DNA of 64,000 nt. Source: Karalla daura (lineage: Eukaryota; Chordata; Actinopteri; Chaetodontiformes; Leiognathidae). The notes beneath the pieces are model-generated. The model was not told where the DNA came from. It was given only the letters and a program-made list of their open reading frames with translations, and did not search any database. The stretch is from assembly GCA_029224185.1 (NCBI GenBank), contig CM055197.1, positions 22,768,862 to 22,832,861 on the forward strand, given 5' to 3'. The translations under genes were made by a program, and so were the position numbers. Shown piece by piece: positions 1-11,230 of the stretch. Every line of letters begins with the position of its first letter. Positions within the stretch are counted from its first letter, which is position 1.

Positions 1-1039
1 AAAAATTATGCTGTGATATACTATTTCATAAGTCACAGATACTGTACTCCATAAAAGCACCAATAATCATACGGTACAATGAGTGTTTTAAACAACTTTT
101 GGTATTCTTTGCTAATTTTGATTGTTAATATATATTTACCATCGTTTCTTCAAACCTTTGAATTGGTTTTGAATCTGTTCTTTTAGAAATATTTCGAAAA
201 CCATGCACAGTTCATGGAAACATTATAGCCACATAACTTACAGTGGGAAGGTGGTGGTGAATTCAGTTCAGCTTTACATGCACATTTTTGGAGAAAGTGT
301 CTGTGTCCAATTGTCCACTGTGTCCAAGTATTCTTGGTTAATGCTTGTGCTGTCTCTCATGTCCTTTTGTTTTAGTGATATATAGCACCATCATAGCTAT
401 CTGAGGAAGATTTTAAATCAGGATTGTTTAGGTAGGAGTTAGATCTAACGAGTTCCAAATAGTATGGCATCTCTGGAAATGGGATTTGTAAATTTGATTT
501 TTAATACATTTCAGAAATTCCAAAGATTCTGAACTATCTTCATCGTATCACAAAAGAGGAGCTTGGTAATTATGGTCATGTGGTTGAGGTCCTCGTTTTG
601 AAACTGAAAGGTTACAGGGTCAGATCTCTCACAGCTGTGGTGCCCTTGAGTGATGTACCTCACCCCAGTTGCTCCCCACTGCCACTTTAGAAAAAGCTGT
701 GTGCCAAATGAATAAATTTAAATGTAAAAAACAAAACTGGTCCATGATCAACCTTCACCAAACAGTCCTTAGGATTACTTGTTGACAAAGCGCACAGAAA
801 TCACTTAGTAGATGAGTATAAGTAATTAGATAAATTAATGAACATATACAAATGGTACAAAGAGTACATGAATCAGTAGTTTTCAGACTTGTTTTATAAA
901 ACTGCTTAACTCCGTTTAAAAGACTCGCAAAGAGCGTATGCGTTTTGAGAATTTGGATTCGTGTCATTGTATGTTATGTCTTGTATGTTGTATTGTATGT
1001 TAAGAGCTGGCCGCTAGAAAAAAAGCGTTTGCCACATAG
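1..1039. other. Upstream intergenic DNA, nothing recognised
   Basis: AT-rich sequence with only short open frames on either strand. None carries a protein motif I recognise, and I see no convincing splice-flanked exon. Confidence 0.5.
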
Positions 1040-1301
1040 ACTGCTTGCTACGGTCGATTGTGGCGCGCTGCTGCTGCACTGCCGTAAATCACCCCCAACT
1101 GCTGAACAAATGAAGAGGGCTTCGCGCATGCGTGGTGCGGAGTCATCCCGAGGCGAGAAACAAGTGAGCCGCGGCTTTCGCTGATAGATCCCCGCTCCGT
1201 GACAGTCTGCTGGACGTGTCTTTGAGATCGCCTGTGTCTTTGTCATAGACGCAGGCCACTGTAGACGAAGCCTTCAGACTGACGCTGTTGCTCTAACTGG
1301 C
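1040..1301 (+). promoter_or_regulatory. Probable CpG-rich promoter and non-coding first exon of the dehydratase gene
   Basis: The base composition changes here to CpG-rich, against AT-rich DNA to the left. The segment ends in a consensus splice donor (CTGGC|GTAAGT, GT at 1302). The first downstream acceptor next to the coding start is at 1834-1835 (TGTGCAG). A 5' UTR exon ending at 1301 and spliced to 1836 would fit. This is inferred from composition and splice signals only; the transcription start is not visible. Confidence 0.45.
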
Positions 1302-1750
1302 GTAAGTTCAGCCTTTTCTACATTCTGCTGTGGCTGCAATGCAACTCAATGCAACTATAACTGTCCTCTTGCCTGGATCATGTTGTCTCTGGTATGTTGT
1401 CCGGCAACTGCGTTGCTCTCCTTATACCATTAAATGCAGAAAGTGTGGGGGGAAATGTTCCAAAAGGTGAGCATGTTTTTAAGGCTGAAGGTCGCTGTAT
1501 TGCGTAAAAGTGGTGGAAGTGGTTGACCTCAAGTAACCTGCAGGAGTTGTTCAGGCTGCACGAAAACAGTTGGCAACTATTTGCAATCTGCATCAAACGA
1601 ATGGATACATGAAAAGCAGCAAGTCAAAAGTGCTTGTAGTTGTGCAGGTGTTTTTCAATGTCATTTTTAAACATACAAATGGCGTCACTGTTGCAGCAGT
1701 AAGTGAACTGCGGCCAGGTCATGCATGAGAATTTAATTGCACAGAAACCC

Positions 1751-1817
1751 TCCCTCTCTCTCTCTCTCTCTCTCCCCCCTCTCTCTCTCCCTCTCTCTCC
1801 CCCTCTCTCTGTCTTTC
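1751..1817 (+). repeat. (CT)n microsatellite serving as polypyrimidine tract
   Basis: A near-pure CT run about 67 bp long ends just upstream of a TGTGCAG acceptor at 1834-1835. It sits where the polypyrimidine tract of the first coding exon of the dehydratase gene should be. Repeat-length variation could therefore affect splicing. Confidence 0.75.
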
Positions 1818-1847
1818 TCTGAAACGCGTGTGCAGTGCTGTGCTGTG

Positions 1848-4800
1848 ATGGGTGAGGGGGAGCCCCTGACGACACTGTGCAGCCCCGCTCTGGTGGTGGA
1901 CGTGGACGTAGTGAGGAGGAACGCGCAGAGGATGATGGAGCGCTGTCGGGAGCTGGGCGTCAAGCTCCGGCCTCACATGAAGACTCACAAGACCCTGTAT
2001 GCTGGCGAACTCAAACCTCCCGCGCCTCCGCGCAAGTCGAGCTCAGCTCACTTGTCTTGTGTGCGTGTGTGTGTGTGTGTTCTTATCCAGCGAGTGTGCT
2101 GACATAATGACGGGCGGATCGCGGCGATGCATCGTGGTCTCCACCCTGGCGGAGGCCTGTTTCTACGCCGACCACGGATTTGACGACATCCTCTACGCCT
2201 ACCCTCTTCCCTTCGATAAGGTTCTCGCCCATTTTGATCGACGCCACAGACAAAGGCATCACCTAGTTTAGGTGTTTAGGTGTCTGGGGGCGCTTTTGGA
2301 AGGATCTTTTTTGCAGCGGTGACGCGCAGTCTGTGTGCGTGCTGACAGGTGGAGCGCTGCGCGGCCCTGTCGGAGAGGCTGGAGCTCTTCCAGGTGTTGC
2401 TGGACCACCCTCAGGCTCTGGAGCGGCTCAAGCAAAGGCCACTGAGAGACGGCCGCCCGTGGCGCGTGTGGCTCAAGCTGGACTGCGGCAACGGGAGAGG
2501 TACGCCATCGGGGGGGGCGGGGAAGCCGGGACGGGCCTGGCCGTCGCCCCGCCGCCTGAGCCGCTGAGGCCGAGCTGAGGCCGTGTCTGTCCTCCGCTGC
2601 AGCGGGCGTCCTGCACTCCGAACCGGAGGCGCTCGGCCTGGCCCGGGCCGTCGCAGGGGCCCAGGGCGTGGAGCTTGCAGGCGTGTACGCCCACTGCGGG
2701 AACACATACGGCTGCAGGGGAGTGGAGGAGATACGGGCCGTGGCTCAGCAGACCACCAGCTTGACCCTGCAGTTCATGGAGAGGTATGGCATCACAATCA
2801 AACTCAGACGTGTGACACGGTGCCTCCGCTCGCTCCGCTCCCTGTCCCCTCGGCCGGTCCGGTTCCCTCGACTGATCCGGTCATATCAAAGTAACTGTGT
2901 ACTCTTAAGTACGCCTCCTGTCTACTACTTCAGAGGTTGATTGAGACACATGCAGCCGTTAGATACACTCCCAGATGCTGCATTTCTCTGTTAGGCTGAA
3001 GGCGGCTGGCATCACCTGCAAGTCGAGCATCGGCTCCACCCCGTCCTGCAGTCACCCGGTCCAAGACATGGCGCAGCTCAGCGAGGTGCACCCGGGGAAC
3101 TACGGCTTCTATGGTCTGTGTGTGTGCGCGCGCGCACGAACGTTTGGGTAGCTGCTCCGGCGTGGCACGTCGCGTTCATTCAGATGGTGGCTCGGATGGG
3201 TTTCAGACGTGCAGCAGTCTGTGATCGGCTCGTGCACCCTGGAGGACGTGGCTGTGAGGGTCCTGACCCGAGTCATCGGACACTGTCCTCACAGGAACCA
3301 GCTGCTGATCGACTGTGGATGGGCCGGAATCAGGTACCTTTGTCAGCGTTGTGCCAGTCAATAGGCCTGGGCGACATTTCGTACACAGGCTCCTAAAACC
3401 TGCGGATTTCCAGAGAGAATGAGCAGAATTGAGAGCACAACAGACAAACGACAAAAAAGAAACCAGGAAAGCAAAACTTGTCAAATGTTCAGGGCTGGAT
3501 GCGTGGGCTCTCCATAGCGGCATCATCAAGTGGCTGTCCTGCCTGTAACTGTCAGCGTTTGAGGTCGCGATGATGATGATGTCACACTGTGCTCAAGCTT
3601 TACAGTGCACAGTACACACCGTATAGCGGGGGTGTCAAACTCATTTTCACAGAGGGCCACATCAGCATAATGGCTGTCCTCAAAGGGCCAGATGTAACTT
3701 ATAAATGTAAAATAATGTAAAAAAAACTAATTACTCCTTCATGGTAAATAACTCTGAATTTATTACTTATTCAAGTCACAAGTATTACAGTTACATTGAA
3801 AAAAATGTTTGCTTGTTGCTCTGTTATAACATATATCCTTACAACTTGTCAACATATGAAACCCACATAACTCCTTCAATCATGGATCAAATATCAGGGT
3901 GAATATCCAAGTGAATTAAGAGAAATTAACATATTCATAACTCAGAAAAACAACACAATAAATACCCATTAAAATGGGCTGTTGTAAAATCAACAACAGC
4001 CTCTTCTTGGACATTTTGGGATAATTCATTCACCTTCAATTAAACTCCTTGACATTGACATGGAAACACTGCCGTGTAGTGGCCATAGACTGTATGAGGT
4101 AGTGGCGCTGCGCCGTCACTTGGCGGTAATCATAGTTGACAGGCATTATGGGAAATGTAGTTTTTGGTCAAAGCACTCTTTTTAAGCTCTCGCGGGCCAC
4201 ATAAAATGATATGGCGGGCCACACTTGGCCCGCGGGCCTTGAGATTGACACATGTGCCGTAAAGTATGCGTGCAGGGGTGTCAAGCTGATTCCACAAAGG
4301 GCCGTGCAAAGGACCAATCAGGTGTCTGAAGGTCGAGATCAGTTCCTGGAAAGAGTCAAGTCGGGTGCGTTGCTATCTCCCACCTGACTCCCAGAGGGTG
4401 TCCTTGTCTGTATCAAAATCTAAAGCCACGCTCGGCCTCGTCAAGTTATGCCTACGCTACAGATTTTGTTCACAATGCCACATGCTTGTAAAATACTGTT
4501 CATATGCCATTAGCGACCAGCCCTGATGTGTTCTCTGCTCCTCTGGTCCTGGCATTTCTTTGACACGTCTTTATTTCCTCTGTTTTCTCTGTTCCTCTCA
4601 ATGAATTTTCTCAATCTGCTCACAATGTCTGTCTCCGCATCACAGGTGAAGTTTACCGGTCATGTTAAAAGGCATTTACGTAAAAACCGAAACATTATTT
4701 ATTTCAATGTGACCAAGTACATTGAGACACTTCTTGTGAGTGGAATTATTGTACACATCGGTGTACTAATATCTTAAGAGGTTAAGGTTAAGTGTGACAT

Positions 4801-6308
4801 CATGTCAAATATACCTCACCACTCCCAGTTAAAGGGCTGTATCCACAGTGTACCACCCCACCCATTCCAGTGGTGTATATTTTTGTCGTTTTGTGTGAGA
4901 TTTTCCTGTCAGCTAGTTGCGGTCAGCTTTACTAGATGATCTCAAGATGATCTCAAGATAAAGACATGATGCCCAAGTATGGGCATCATGTCTTTAAAAG
5001 AAAATGAAATGCATGATGCTGATGAAATGCATGCTGTGTGGATGAATGGATGCTGGTTCCATGTTTGATGGCTCACATCAACTTCCTTTTTATCCCATCT
5101 AGACCTGAGGATGCCCAATCAATAGGCCTGTTTTTGCCTGTTTTGACTGACCTTCCGCGTACAGGCTCCTAAAACCTGAGGATTTTCAGAAAAAAAAGAG
5201 AAAATATTGTACAAAACTCTTATATACCATATGCAACTCTTGTTATCTGAATCATGTAGAATAGACAGATAGTCAGGTGTAAAACATGAACGCACTGATC
5301 ACTGAATTATGCACAGAATTTTGAAAGGTGAGGGTTCACTTACAACTTTAAACTTAGTATAGGCACGTCATTAGAACTTGTTTTGCTGCATTGTCACATG
5401 CTATAGATATAGGGACCAATACACGACATCTCAGTGTGTGTGAGTCTATATGTGTGTGTATGTGTCGAAACAACACGTTTTGTGAAACATTGTGACACAC
5501 ACACACACACCCCTCCGTTTACGTCTCCAATGCACATTTCAGCCAATCACACAGCGTAACATTAGCCATGTGCTTTTAAAGTGCCTGCATGGCTGAATGC
5601 CACATAAGCGTCACTCCCGGTCTTAATGGCAGATACGCATAGATGCTGCAGACGGTCTTAAAGGTAAATGCACACAGATGCGTCTCTCGGTCAAAATGCA
5701 TTAATGGTGTTCGACCATTGAATAAACTACGCACATACTTGCATGCATTCTCTCTCGGTGAACTTCAGTTGCTCATAAAATGTATCGGTGGATTCACCTG
5801 TAAATGCATCTGAACTTATCTGTTGCCGAAGTGGATTTAAACCTGTTCTCACCCTCAGTTTGGATGGAGCTGGGAAACTTCCTACCGGATACGCTGTGAT
5901 TGAAGGACATCCAGACCTCAAGTAAGGACATCCACTGTTGCATCTCATCCCAGTGTGAAACCTGTGCGCGACTCCGGTCCTGATGAAAGACGTTTCCCCT
6001 CCAGGTTGTCGTCCATGACCCAGGAGCACGGCAGAGTGGAGCCCATCTCCGGGCAGCTGGACTATAGCAAGTACCCTCTGGGCTCCATGCTGAAGCTCAT
6101 CCCCTACCATGTAAGCGCTGCTCGGGGGGGGGGGGGGGGGGGAGCGGGGCGTGCCGCCCTCTCTGTCTCATTGTGACCCTCTCTTCTGGTCTGACCCTCC
6201 CTCTGTCGCTTTTCACAGTCCTGCGCGACCGCGGCCATGCATCCCGTCTACCACGTGCACTCGCAGGGCCGCCTGCAGGGAACGTGGACCCCAACCCGTG
6301 GGTGGTGA
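1848..6308 (+). CDS. dsd: D-serine / D-threo-3-hydroxyaspartate dehydratase-like, PLP- and zinc-dependent
   Basis: Exons, all with GT-AG borders and matching phases: 1848-1996, 2091-2220, 2349-2499, 2603-2783, 2995-3113, 3207-3333, 5859-5921, 6005-6110, 6219-6308. They total 1116 nt, or 371 aa, close to the chicken enzyme's length. The family is fold-type III (alanine racemase-like) and converts D-serine or D-threo-3-hydroxyaspartate to a 2-oxo acid plus ammonia in the cytosol. The RPHMKTHKT motif places the PLP-binding lysine at K45, the same number as in chicken. The C-terminal zinc site PYH-SC (H342, C344) spans the exon 8/9 junction. The protein ends in the family-typical WTPTRGW. Other matches are DDILYAYPLP, LDCGNGR, YAHCGNTYGC and SIGSTPSCSHP. 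The 1848 start follows the acceptor at 1835; an in-frame ATG at 1737 lies across the CT repeat and is not used here. I see no break. Whether the main substrate is D-serine or the hydroxyaspartate cannot be read from sequence. Confidence 0.95.
3357..3430 (+). repeat. Short dispersed repeat, copy 1
   Basis: A segment holding CAATAGGCCTG and then ACAGGCTCCTAAAACCTG reappears at 5119-5195 in the same intron (intron 6 of the dehydratase gene) and same orientation, with a different spacer. The family is unknown. Confidence 0.6.
3627..4256. mobile_element. Non-autonomous hAT-type DNA transposon in dehydratase intron 6
   Basis: The element is 630 bp with no transposase. It starts GGGGGTGTCAAACTC and ends GAGATTGACACATGTG, imperfect inverted termini of the common vertebrate hAT 'GGTGTCAAACTCATTTTC...GGCCCGCGGGCC' type. 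Internal arms are also complementary, with GGGCCACAT near both ends. It is flanked by an 8-bp target duplication with one mismatch, CCGTATAG (3619-3626) and CCGTAAAG (4257-4264); an 8-bp duplication is the hAT signature. Another copy of this type of terminus (CAGGGGTGTCAA) begins near 4273. Confidence 0.8.
4850..4960 (+). repeat. Dispersed repeat, copy 1 of 2 in window
   Basis: It shares about 100 bp with 7895-7996 in the same orientation. The shared core includes ACCCCACCCATTCCA, a GGTGTAT motif, TTTTGTGTGAGA, GGCTAGTTGCGGT-like sequence and TTTACTAGA(T/C)GATCTCAAG. The nearby phrase 'gcccatacttgggcatcatg' is also common to both. The copies bracket the P-element-like remnant and may be its termini or an unrelated family. 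Confidence 0.65.
5119..5195 (+). repeat. Short dispersed repeat, copy 2
   Basis: Second copy of the segment at 3357-3430, sharing CAATAGGCCTG and ACAGGCTCCTAAAACCTG. It also lies in intron 6 of the dehydratase gene. Confidence 0.6.
6124..6142 (+). repeat. Homopolymer run of 19 G in intron 8 of the dehydratase gene
   Basis: Uninterrupted G run only 13 nt after the exon 8 donor. It is likely length-polymorphic and error-prone in sequencing. Confidence 0.9.
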
Positions 6309-6520
6309 ACAGCTGTGCCTCTGTCCAGCCGTGTGCTCATGGACGGCTCTGCCGTAACGATCATGAGAAGACGTACTGCTGTAGTAAAAATTACACAGCA
6401 GTTGCAGACAATCATTTTTCAATAGAACATATAGAACTACTGACATCGGTAGAACGGACACGAACTGGGAAACAAAACACAGTACACAAGAAATTAATAT
6501 TTTGTGTGGCTAAATGATTG

Positions 6521-6526
6521 AATAAA
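6521..6526 (+). terminator. Likely poly(A) signal of the dehydratase gene
   Basis: AATAAA lies 213 nt after the stop codon at 6306-6308. It is the first canonical hexamer on the strand after the stop. Confidence 0.55.
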
Positions 6527-6879
6527 TGACTGATTTCAGACTGTTGTCTCATCATTAAGTAGATCTCATATTCATAGGCACATTGGTCTAAACCTACTAC
6601 TGTTTGCCAAAGTGAGGATGTTGCCCATGTTAAAACTGAGGATCAAACAGTGTGCTTCGTGTCCTATGATGTGCTCTGGCGATTTTTTTGTTTGTTTGTT
6701 TTGTTTTTGGTTTTTGACCCGATGCCATCAATGTGGCTCTCAATTTGCTCCTGAACTTCCTGAATGGAACACCCCCAAGTGATGGTTAAAGTTTCGGTCT
6801 TTCATCATCACTCTTCTGAAACGGGCATAGACATAAGGAAAGAGGAGACGCCGCGGGGGGGCGAGAAATGCGGCCGCCA

Positions 6880-7330
6880 TCTTGAGAAGGTCATTGCGAC
6901 GTAAACAACAGAAGCAGGAAGATGCCTGAACATTGCTGCCCAAATCGGCGGAGTATTTTTTTGACGGAATTCCTTTTCACAAGTAAGATTGAACTTGTAG
7001 AACCTGTTGAACACACAGTTTAGTACTCTGTTCCATGTATATTTTAAATAGAAGGGTATCGATTTCAACTATCTCGATACCATATGAACGCCTGTAATGA
7101 TTTGGATGCAAATGTTTCTTTACAGATCATTGACAGGCGGTTTAACACCATGAATGAATGCAATCCTTGTGCCAAAGGATTTAAAGCTCCCTTGGGTATT
7201 TTATGGATGGAGAGGAAAGCGTTTTTGTCAAGATCCAGGGATTACTTGCTCGCCTGTGTGACAACAGACGGAACACTTCTTCATCAATATAAGAGGTCTA
7301 AAATAGTGCTTGTTAGTAATGTATGAAAAG
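6880..7330 (+). pseudogene. P-element/THAP9-like transposase remnant
   Basis: An open segment at 7084-7326 reads DRRFNTMNECNPCAKGFKAPL, then a YLL...TTDGTLLHQYKRSKIVLV block. This matches the pattern of P-element/THAP9-type transposases as I know it (xxRFDxxNSRxPxAKGYKxPL ... YLLxLxxxDGxL). About 200 bp upstream, an ATG at 6922 begins MPEHCCPNRR, like the zinc-binding start of a THAP domain, with a GC-rich leader before it. No full-length frame connects them, and the flanking repeats at 4850 and 7895 may belong to the same element. Identification is from motif memory and is moderate. Confidence 0.5.
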
Positions 7331-7894
7331 TTCATGACATGAGTTCAGCACTGTTGCTATGCATCGAGTTCCTAAGATGCTCTGTATCAGGTTCATATGA
7401 TGTTACAATGTTTTTTCCTTTAGTTTTGCCTCAGTCCCACACAAGTGTCATAACAGTAAGTATGCTAACATGATGCTCCTTTATTTCCAACTTTTTCAGT
7501 GTCCAGTTTTGTTCGTCGTAATTACCTTGTATTGAGTGTGTTTCAACTCCCAGATGATTCTAAATGTTATGTACTATGCAACATAAAGTACAGGTAGGTG
7601 TCAAAATTACACGTATTGCATGTGTTTTTACATCTGTCCTTGTTCTCAAATTCTCCCAATTCTGCAATTTCATTGTTTGTATTTATCAAAGTGTCCTACA
7701 AATATACTGTATAAGTAGAACAAAAAAAACATGGTTGCAAACTAATGATCTATTCGTCCTGGTAGCTGTTTACTATTTTCATTTCGTACACCATTTGCAG
7801 GTACTTCATCGGATTCTGTCTGTCATGTTGATGCTGATGATTCCTGAACTGCTCCAAGTTCAGGAATCGTGATGTGTATGATGTGTGTGCCATC

Positions 7895-7996
7895 ATACCC
7901 CACCCATTCCAATGGTGTATGGTGTATTTTTTGCCGTTTTGTGTGAGAATTTCCCGTCGGCTAGTTGCGGTTAGCTTTACTAGACGATCTCAAGCC
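7895..7996 (+). repeat. Dispersed repeat, copy 2 of 2 in window
   Basis: Direct repeat of 4850-4960 (see that entry). It lies after the transposase remnant. Confidence 0.65.
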
Positions 7997-8486
7997 GGAT
8001 GTTAACTGCTTAGAGACGACCCATGCCCATACTTGGGCATCATGAAAGACATGATGCTGATGAAATACATGCTGTGTGGATGAATGGATACCGGTTCCAT
8101 GTTTGATGGCTCATATCAACTTTCTTTTTATACATGTGGTTTGACATGCACTGCCATAAAGATATTACATCCGCAGTGATATGTAGCATAAGAGAGAATG
8201 AATGAGAAACATCAAGGAAGCAAAGGATTGCAGTGGGCGGCAAACCCATTCATTGTGTATGTCGCCTGTCGCTGAGTAGCGCGCAAGAGTTGAGAAATGT
8301 TCAACTCGGGCGCTACGCGCTGTGATGTCATCCCAGCGTGTCCAATAGGAGAGAGGTTGTTGGGTCACGAGTTACAGACGACTCCAGAACTGCCATGGAG
8401 GGGCAGCTAATCAAGTTTCCCGACCTCTGTGACACAAGGTATACTGGGCGGGCGGTCAAACTGCTCCCTGCTTAGCCTGAAGTAGA

Positions 8487-8775
8487 CCTCAAAACAGCCG
8501 TTATGGAGCTGTAGCTCCCAGACCAGCCTGAGGTAGCTCTCAAAGCGGTCGTTATGGAGCTGTAGCTCCCGGACCAGCCTGAGGTAGCTCTCAAAGCGGT
8601 CGTTACGGAGCTGTAGCTCCCGGACCAGCCTGAGGTAGCTCTCAAAGCGGCCGTTACGGAGCTGTAGCTCCCGGACCAGCCTGAGGTAGCTCTCAAAGCG
8701 GTCGTTACGGAGCTGTAGCTCCCGGACCAGCCTGAGGTAGCTCTCAAAGCGGTCATTGTGGATATGTAGCTCCCA
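8487..8775. repeat. 51-bp minisatellite, about 5.5 units
   Basis: Five tandem, nearly identical units with core GTAGCTCCCGGACCAGCCTG, then AGGTAGCTCTCAAAGCGGTC. The period is 51 bp (17 codons), so the minus strand stays open as a 17-residue repeat, but no start or gene context supports translation. It lies immediately downstream of the decayed Gypsy pol. Confidence 0.9.
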
Positions 8776-8933
8776 GACCCAGTCTATATTCCCCCAGTTC
8801 CTGACTTCCCACGAGAACTGGATGGACCCACATCGTCCTTTTCTGTGCTGCTCGCCTCCTCCTTATTAGCGCTATAGCCAGGGCTTAATACACCCTCTCA
8901 CAAGGTCGCGCTCAAACCAACTGCTAAATGTTG

Positions 8934-10794
8934 TTACTGGTAGCTTAGCGACCTTGCCGCCTTGCCATGAGGGACAGCGGCAGCCATGCGGTCTGTTTGG
9001 TAGCACCTTAAAGGGTGTTTGAAGTTGGCGTAGTCGAGGACCAGGGTAGTGACAAGCTTGTTTTTAAGTGTCTGGAATGCTTTTTCACATGACTTCACTC
9101 CACTGTCCTTCCAACTTGGCACTGACCTTTGACCTTAGTTTTTTCTTGCCTCCTTCTAGCTCGCGAAACAAAACCACTGTAGAAGGGGGCAAAACCCGAG
9201 AAGCCACATAGTTCAGTGATGGTGGACGGGCACTTCTACTCTGCCACTGCACTGGTCGTCTCTGGGTTAGTTGCCACACCGGCGGTGGAGATGACACGAC
9301 CAAGGTATCGCAGCTCCCGCTGAAAAAAATGGCATTTAGACATCTTCAGTTTCAGGTTATACTGCCGGAGCCGACTCAGGACTATCTCCAACCGCTGCAG
9401 GTGCTGACTGAAGGATGTGGAGAAAATCGTCAAAATACAGTAGCAATGACTGAAGACTCTGATCCCCAAAGATACATTCCATTAGGCGCTGGAGAGTTCC
9501 TGGCGCATTACAGAGTCCAAATGGCATTCTGTCAAACTCGAAGAGGCCAAATGGGGTACAGAATGCTGTTTTCTCTTTATCTCTCTCTGACATTGGCACC
9601 TGGTTGTATCCTCTTGCCAAGTTGAGCGTTGAGAACCATTTGGCACCAGTAACAGCATCACAAGATGCTTGTTGAGTTATCGATAATCAACACACAGCCA
9701 AATGTCACCACAATTTTTCTGGACAACTACAATGGGGGAGGAGTAGGGGCTGGAACTCACTCTCACAATCCCTCGCTGTAACACTTCTTGTATGTGGGAC
9801 TTGACAAGTGAAAATTGAGATGGGGGGAGGTTCATGGGCAACCGACCTTTTCCATAGGGCAGAGGCTCTAGCAATACAATACCATGATAAGGGCCTGGGC
9901 CTTGGTTGCAAGTGGCCTGGATGAACTGTAGGGAGCCCGCTGGTATCCAGATTGCCGGTCCCAGTGGTGTCACCGCCTCCATTACGTGTCCAGTTTGCAA
10001 GAGGCTGTCCATTTGTTGGCACTCTGACAATGTGTGCCCCCATTCCCTCTCAGCTTGTTTTACTTGTTTTACCATGTTCGCTAAATAAGACAGAGTAGCA
10101 GCCACTGATAATGTTCATTCCCAACAGACCAGGTACTACAGTTTTCCTTTGTTGGGAAGCTGGGTCAGGTGGGTAGGATGCCACTAGGATGCCCATCTTT
10201 TAGGACGGTGTGCTGAGGACTTCAACATCTAACTCCAAATATGGGATATCTAATCCATTAGCTGCTGTTAATTGGAGCCAGGTACAAGATTTCAGTTGCT
10301 CATTTGTTTGTGGCATCAGGTGCTGCTCAAAGCCTGTGTTACAGTAGTTACCATTGATCCAGTATCAAGCAAGGATGGCATCCCCACTCCCAATACTCTG
10401 ATCTTTACTACTGGAGAGCGTCCAATTAGCTGGGATGCCAAACATGACTGTTTTAAACCCACAGATCCCCCTCCTGGTGCCGGGTTCCCAACACCAGAGG
10501 GCGCAAATTTTTCTGGCGCTCCACTATATTCAATCTTGCTCTCACCCATTGGCCACGTCCATGTGATCCCACCCCCCCACCCAGGGAGCCCACCCTATTC
10601 GACTCGACAAGACCCAGCAATATGACCTGCTTTGTGCTTAGTGCATGCACATTGGCATTCCGTCTGGCTATTGTTTTGTTTCTGCTGGGGGCATCCTGGG
10701 GGCTTGTATAATTGAGGGCGGTGGACGAAGAGCCTAAGTGTTCAAGGATGGCATCTAGCTGTACCTGCTGTTTAGATAAAACACTCTGTAACAT
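8934..10794 (-). pseudogene. Decayed Ty3/Gypsy gag-pol with conventional order (gag-PR-RT-RH)
   Basis: Read on the minus strand, pieces in several frames give a gag tail (about 10794-10600), a protease active site LLDTGSM (about 10370), then RT. RT has the pre-motif 'GIVRVSSSPYSSPIVVVQK' (about 9760), the fingers/palm block 'PFGLFEFDRMPFGLCNAPGT' (about 9520) and the catalytic box YFDDFL (about 9430). An RNase H start, ANFKHPLRCYQTD, lies near 9020. Frames shift between the blocks, and integrase and LTRs are not recognised, so it is inactive. Unlike the element at 51945-56474, its order is the usual Gypsy one. Confidence 0.88.
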
Positions 10795-10799
10795 AGGTG

Positions 10800-11230
10800 T
10801 AACATGTTTTTTCTATTTCCATCAGTCACTAACTCTCCTGTCATTGCAGACCCCACCCCTCTCCCATTCCATTTGCTCATTGCTCTCACCTGGTTCCCCC
10901 CACCCATCTCTCCACCTGCAGCCTGTTTCCTCATCACGCCCTTTGTATAAATACCAGTGCTTCTCCACCTTGTCCCTGCCAGATTGTCTTGTGCCCCTAC
11001 GCCAAACTCTCCAGCGATTCCAGTTCTTGCATCCTCGATCATCAACCCTGTTTCTGACTGCCTTGATTTTAGGATTTTTGCCTGCTCCTAGTCTGTTCTT
11101 TCTGCCAGTTGATCTCCCGGTTTTGACCTTGCCTGTTTTTGGACCAAGTTAATGTATCTCCACTCAAACCTGTTACCCTTAGTCGTGCTTTTGGCTGTCT
11201 CTGCTGATTGTGACACACTCCTTTAGTTCT
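10800..11230 (+). other. C/T-rich LTR-like segment with TATA box
   Basis: Pyrimidine-rich DNA with TATAAATA at about 10947-10954, followed by 'cagtgcttctccaccttgtccctgccag'. This resembles the promoter part of fish Ty3/Gypsy LTRs in plus orientation, opposite to the neighbouring pol remnant. I cannot find the paired LTR, so the assignment is weak. Confidence 0.3.

Noticed and set aside
1737..1847. Upstream in-frame ATG that would add 37 residues to the dehydratase
   Set aside because: It translates through the CT microsatellite and lies before the TGTGCAG acceptor. The family N-terminus aligns with the ATG at 1848.
2268..2707. Minus-strand frames of about 100-145 codons in GC-rich DNA
   Set aside because: They are antisense shadows of dehydratase exons 3 and 4, which have in-phase splicing and family motifs on the plus strand.
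8487..8775. Possible CRISPR array
   Set aside because: The units are contiguous 51-bp tandem repeats with no unique spacers, in a eukaryotic genome. It is a minisatellite.
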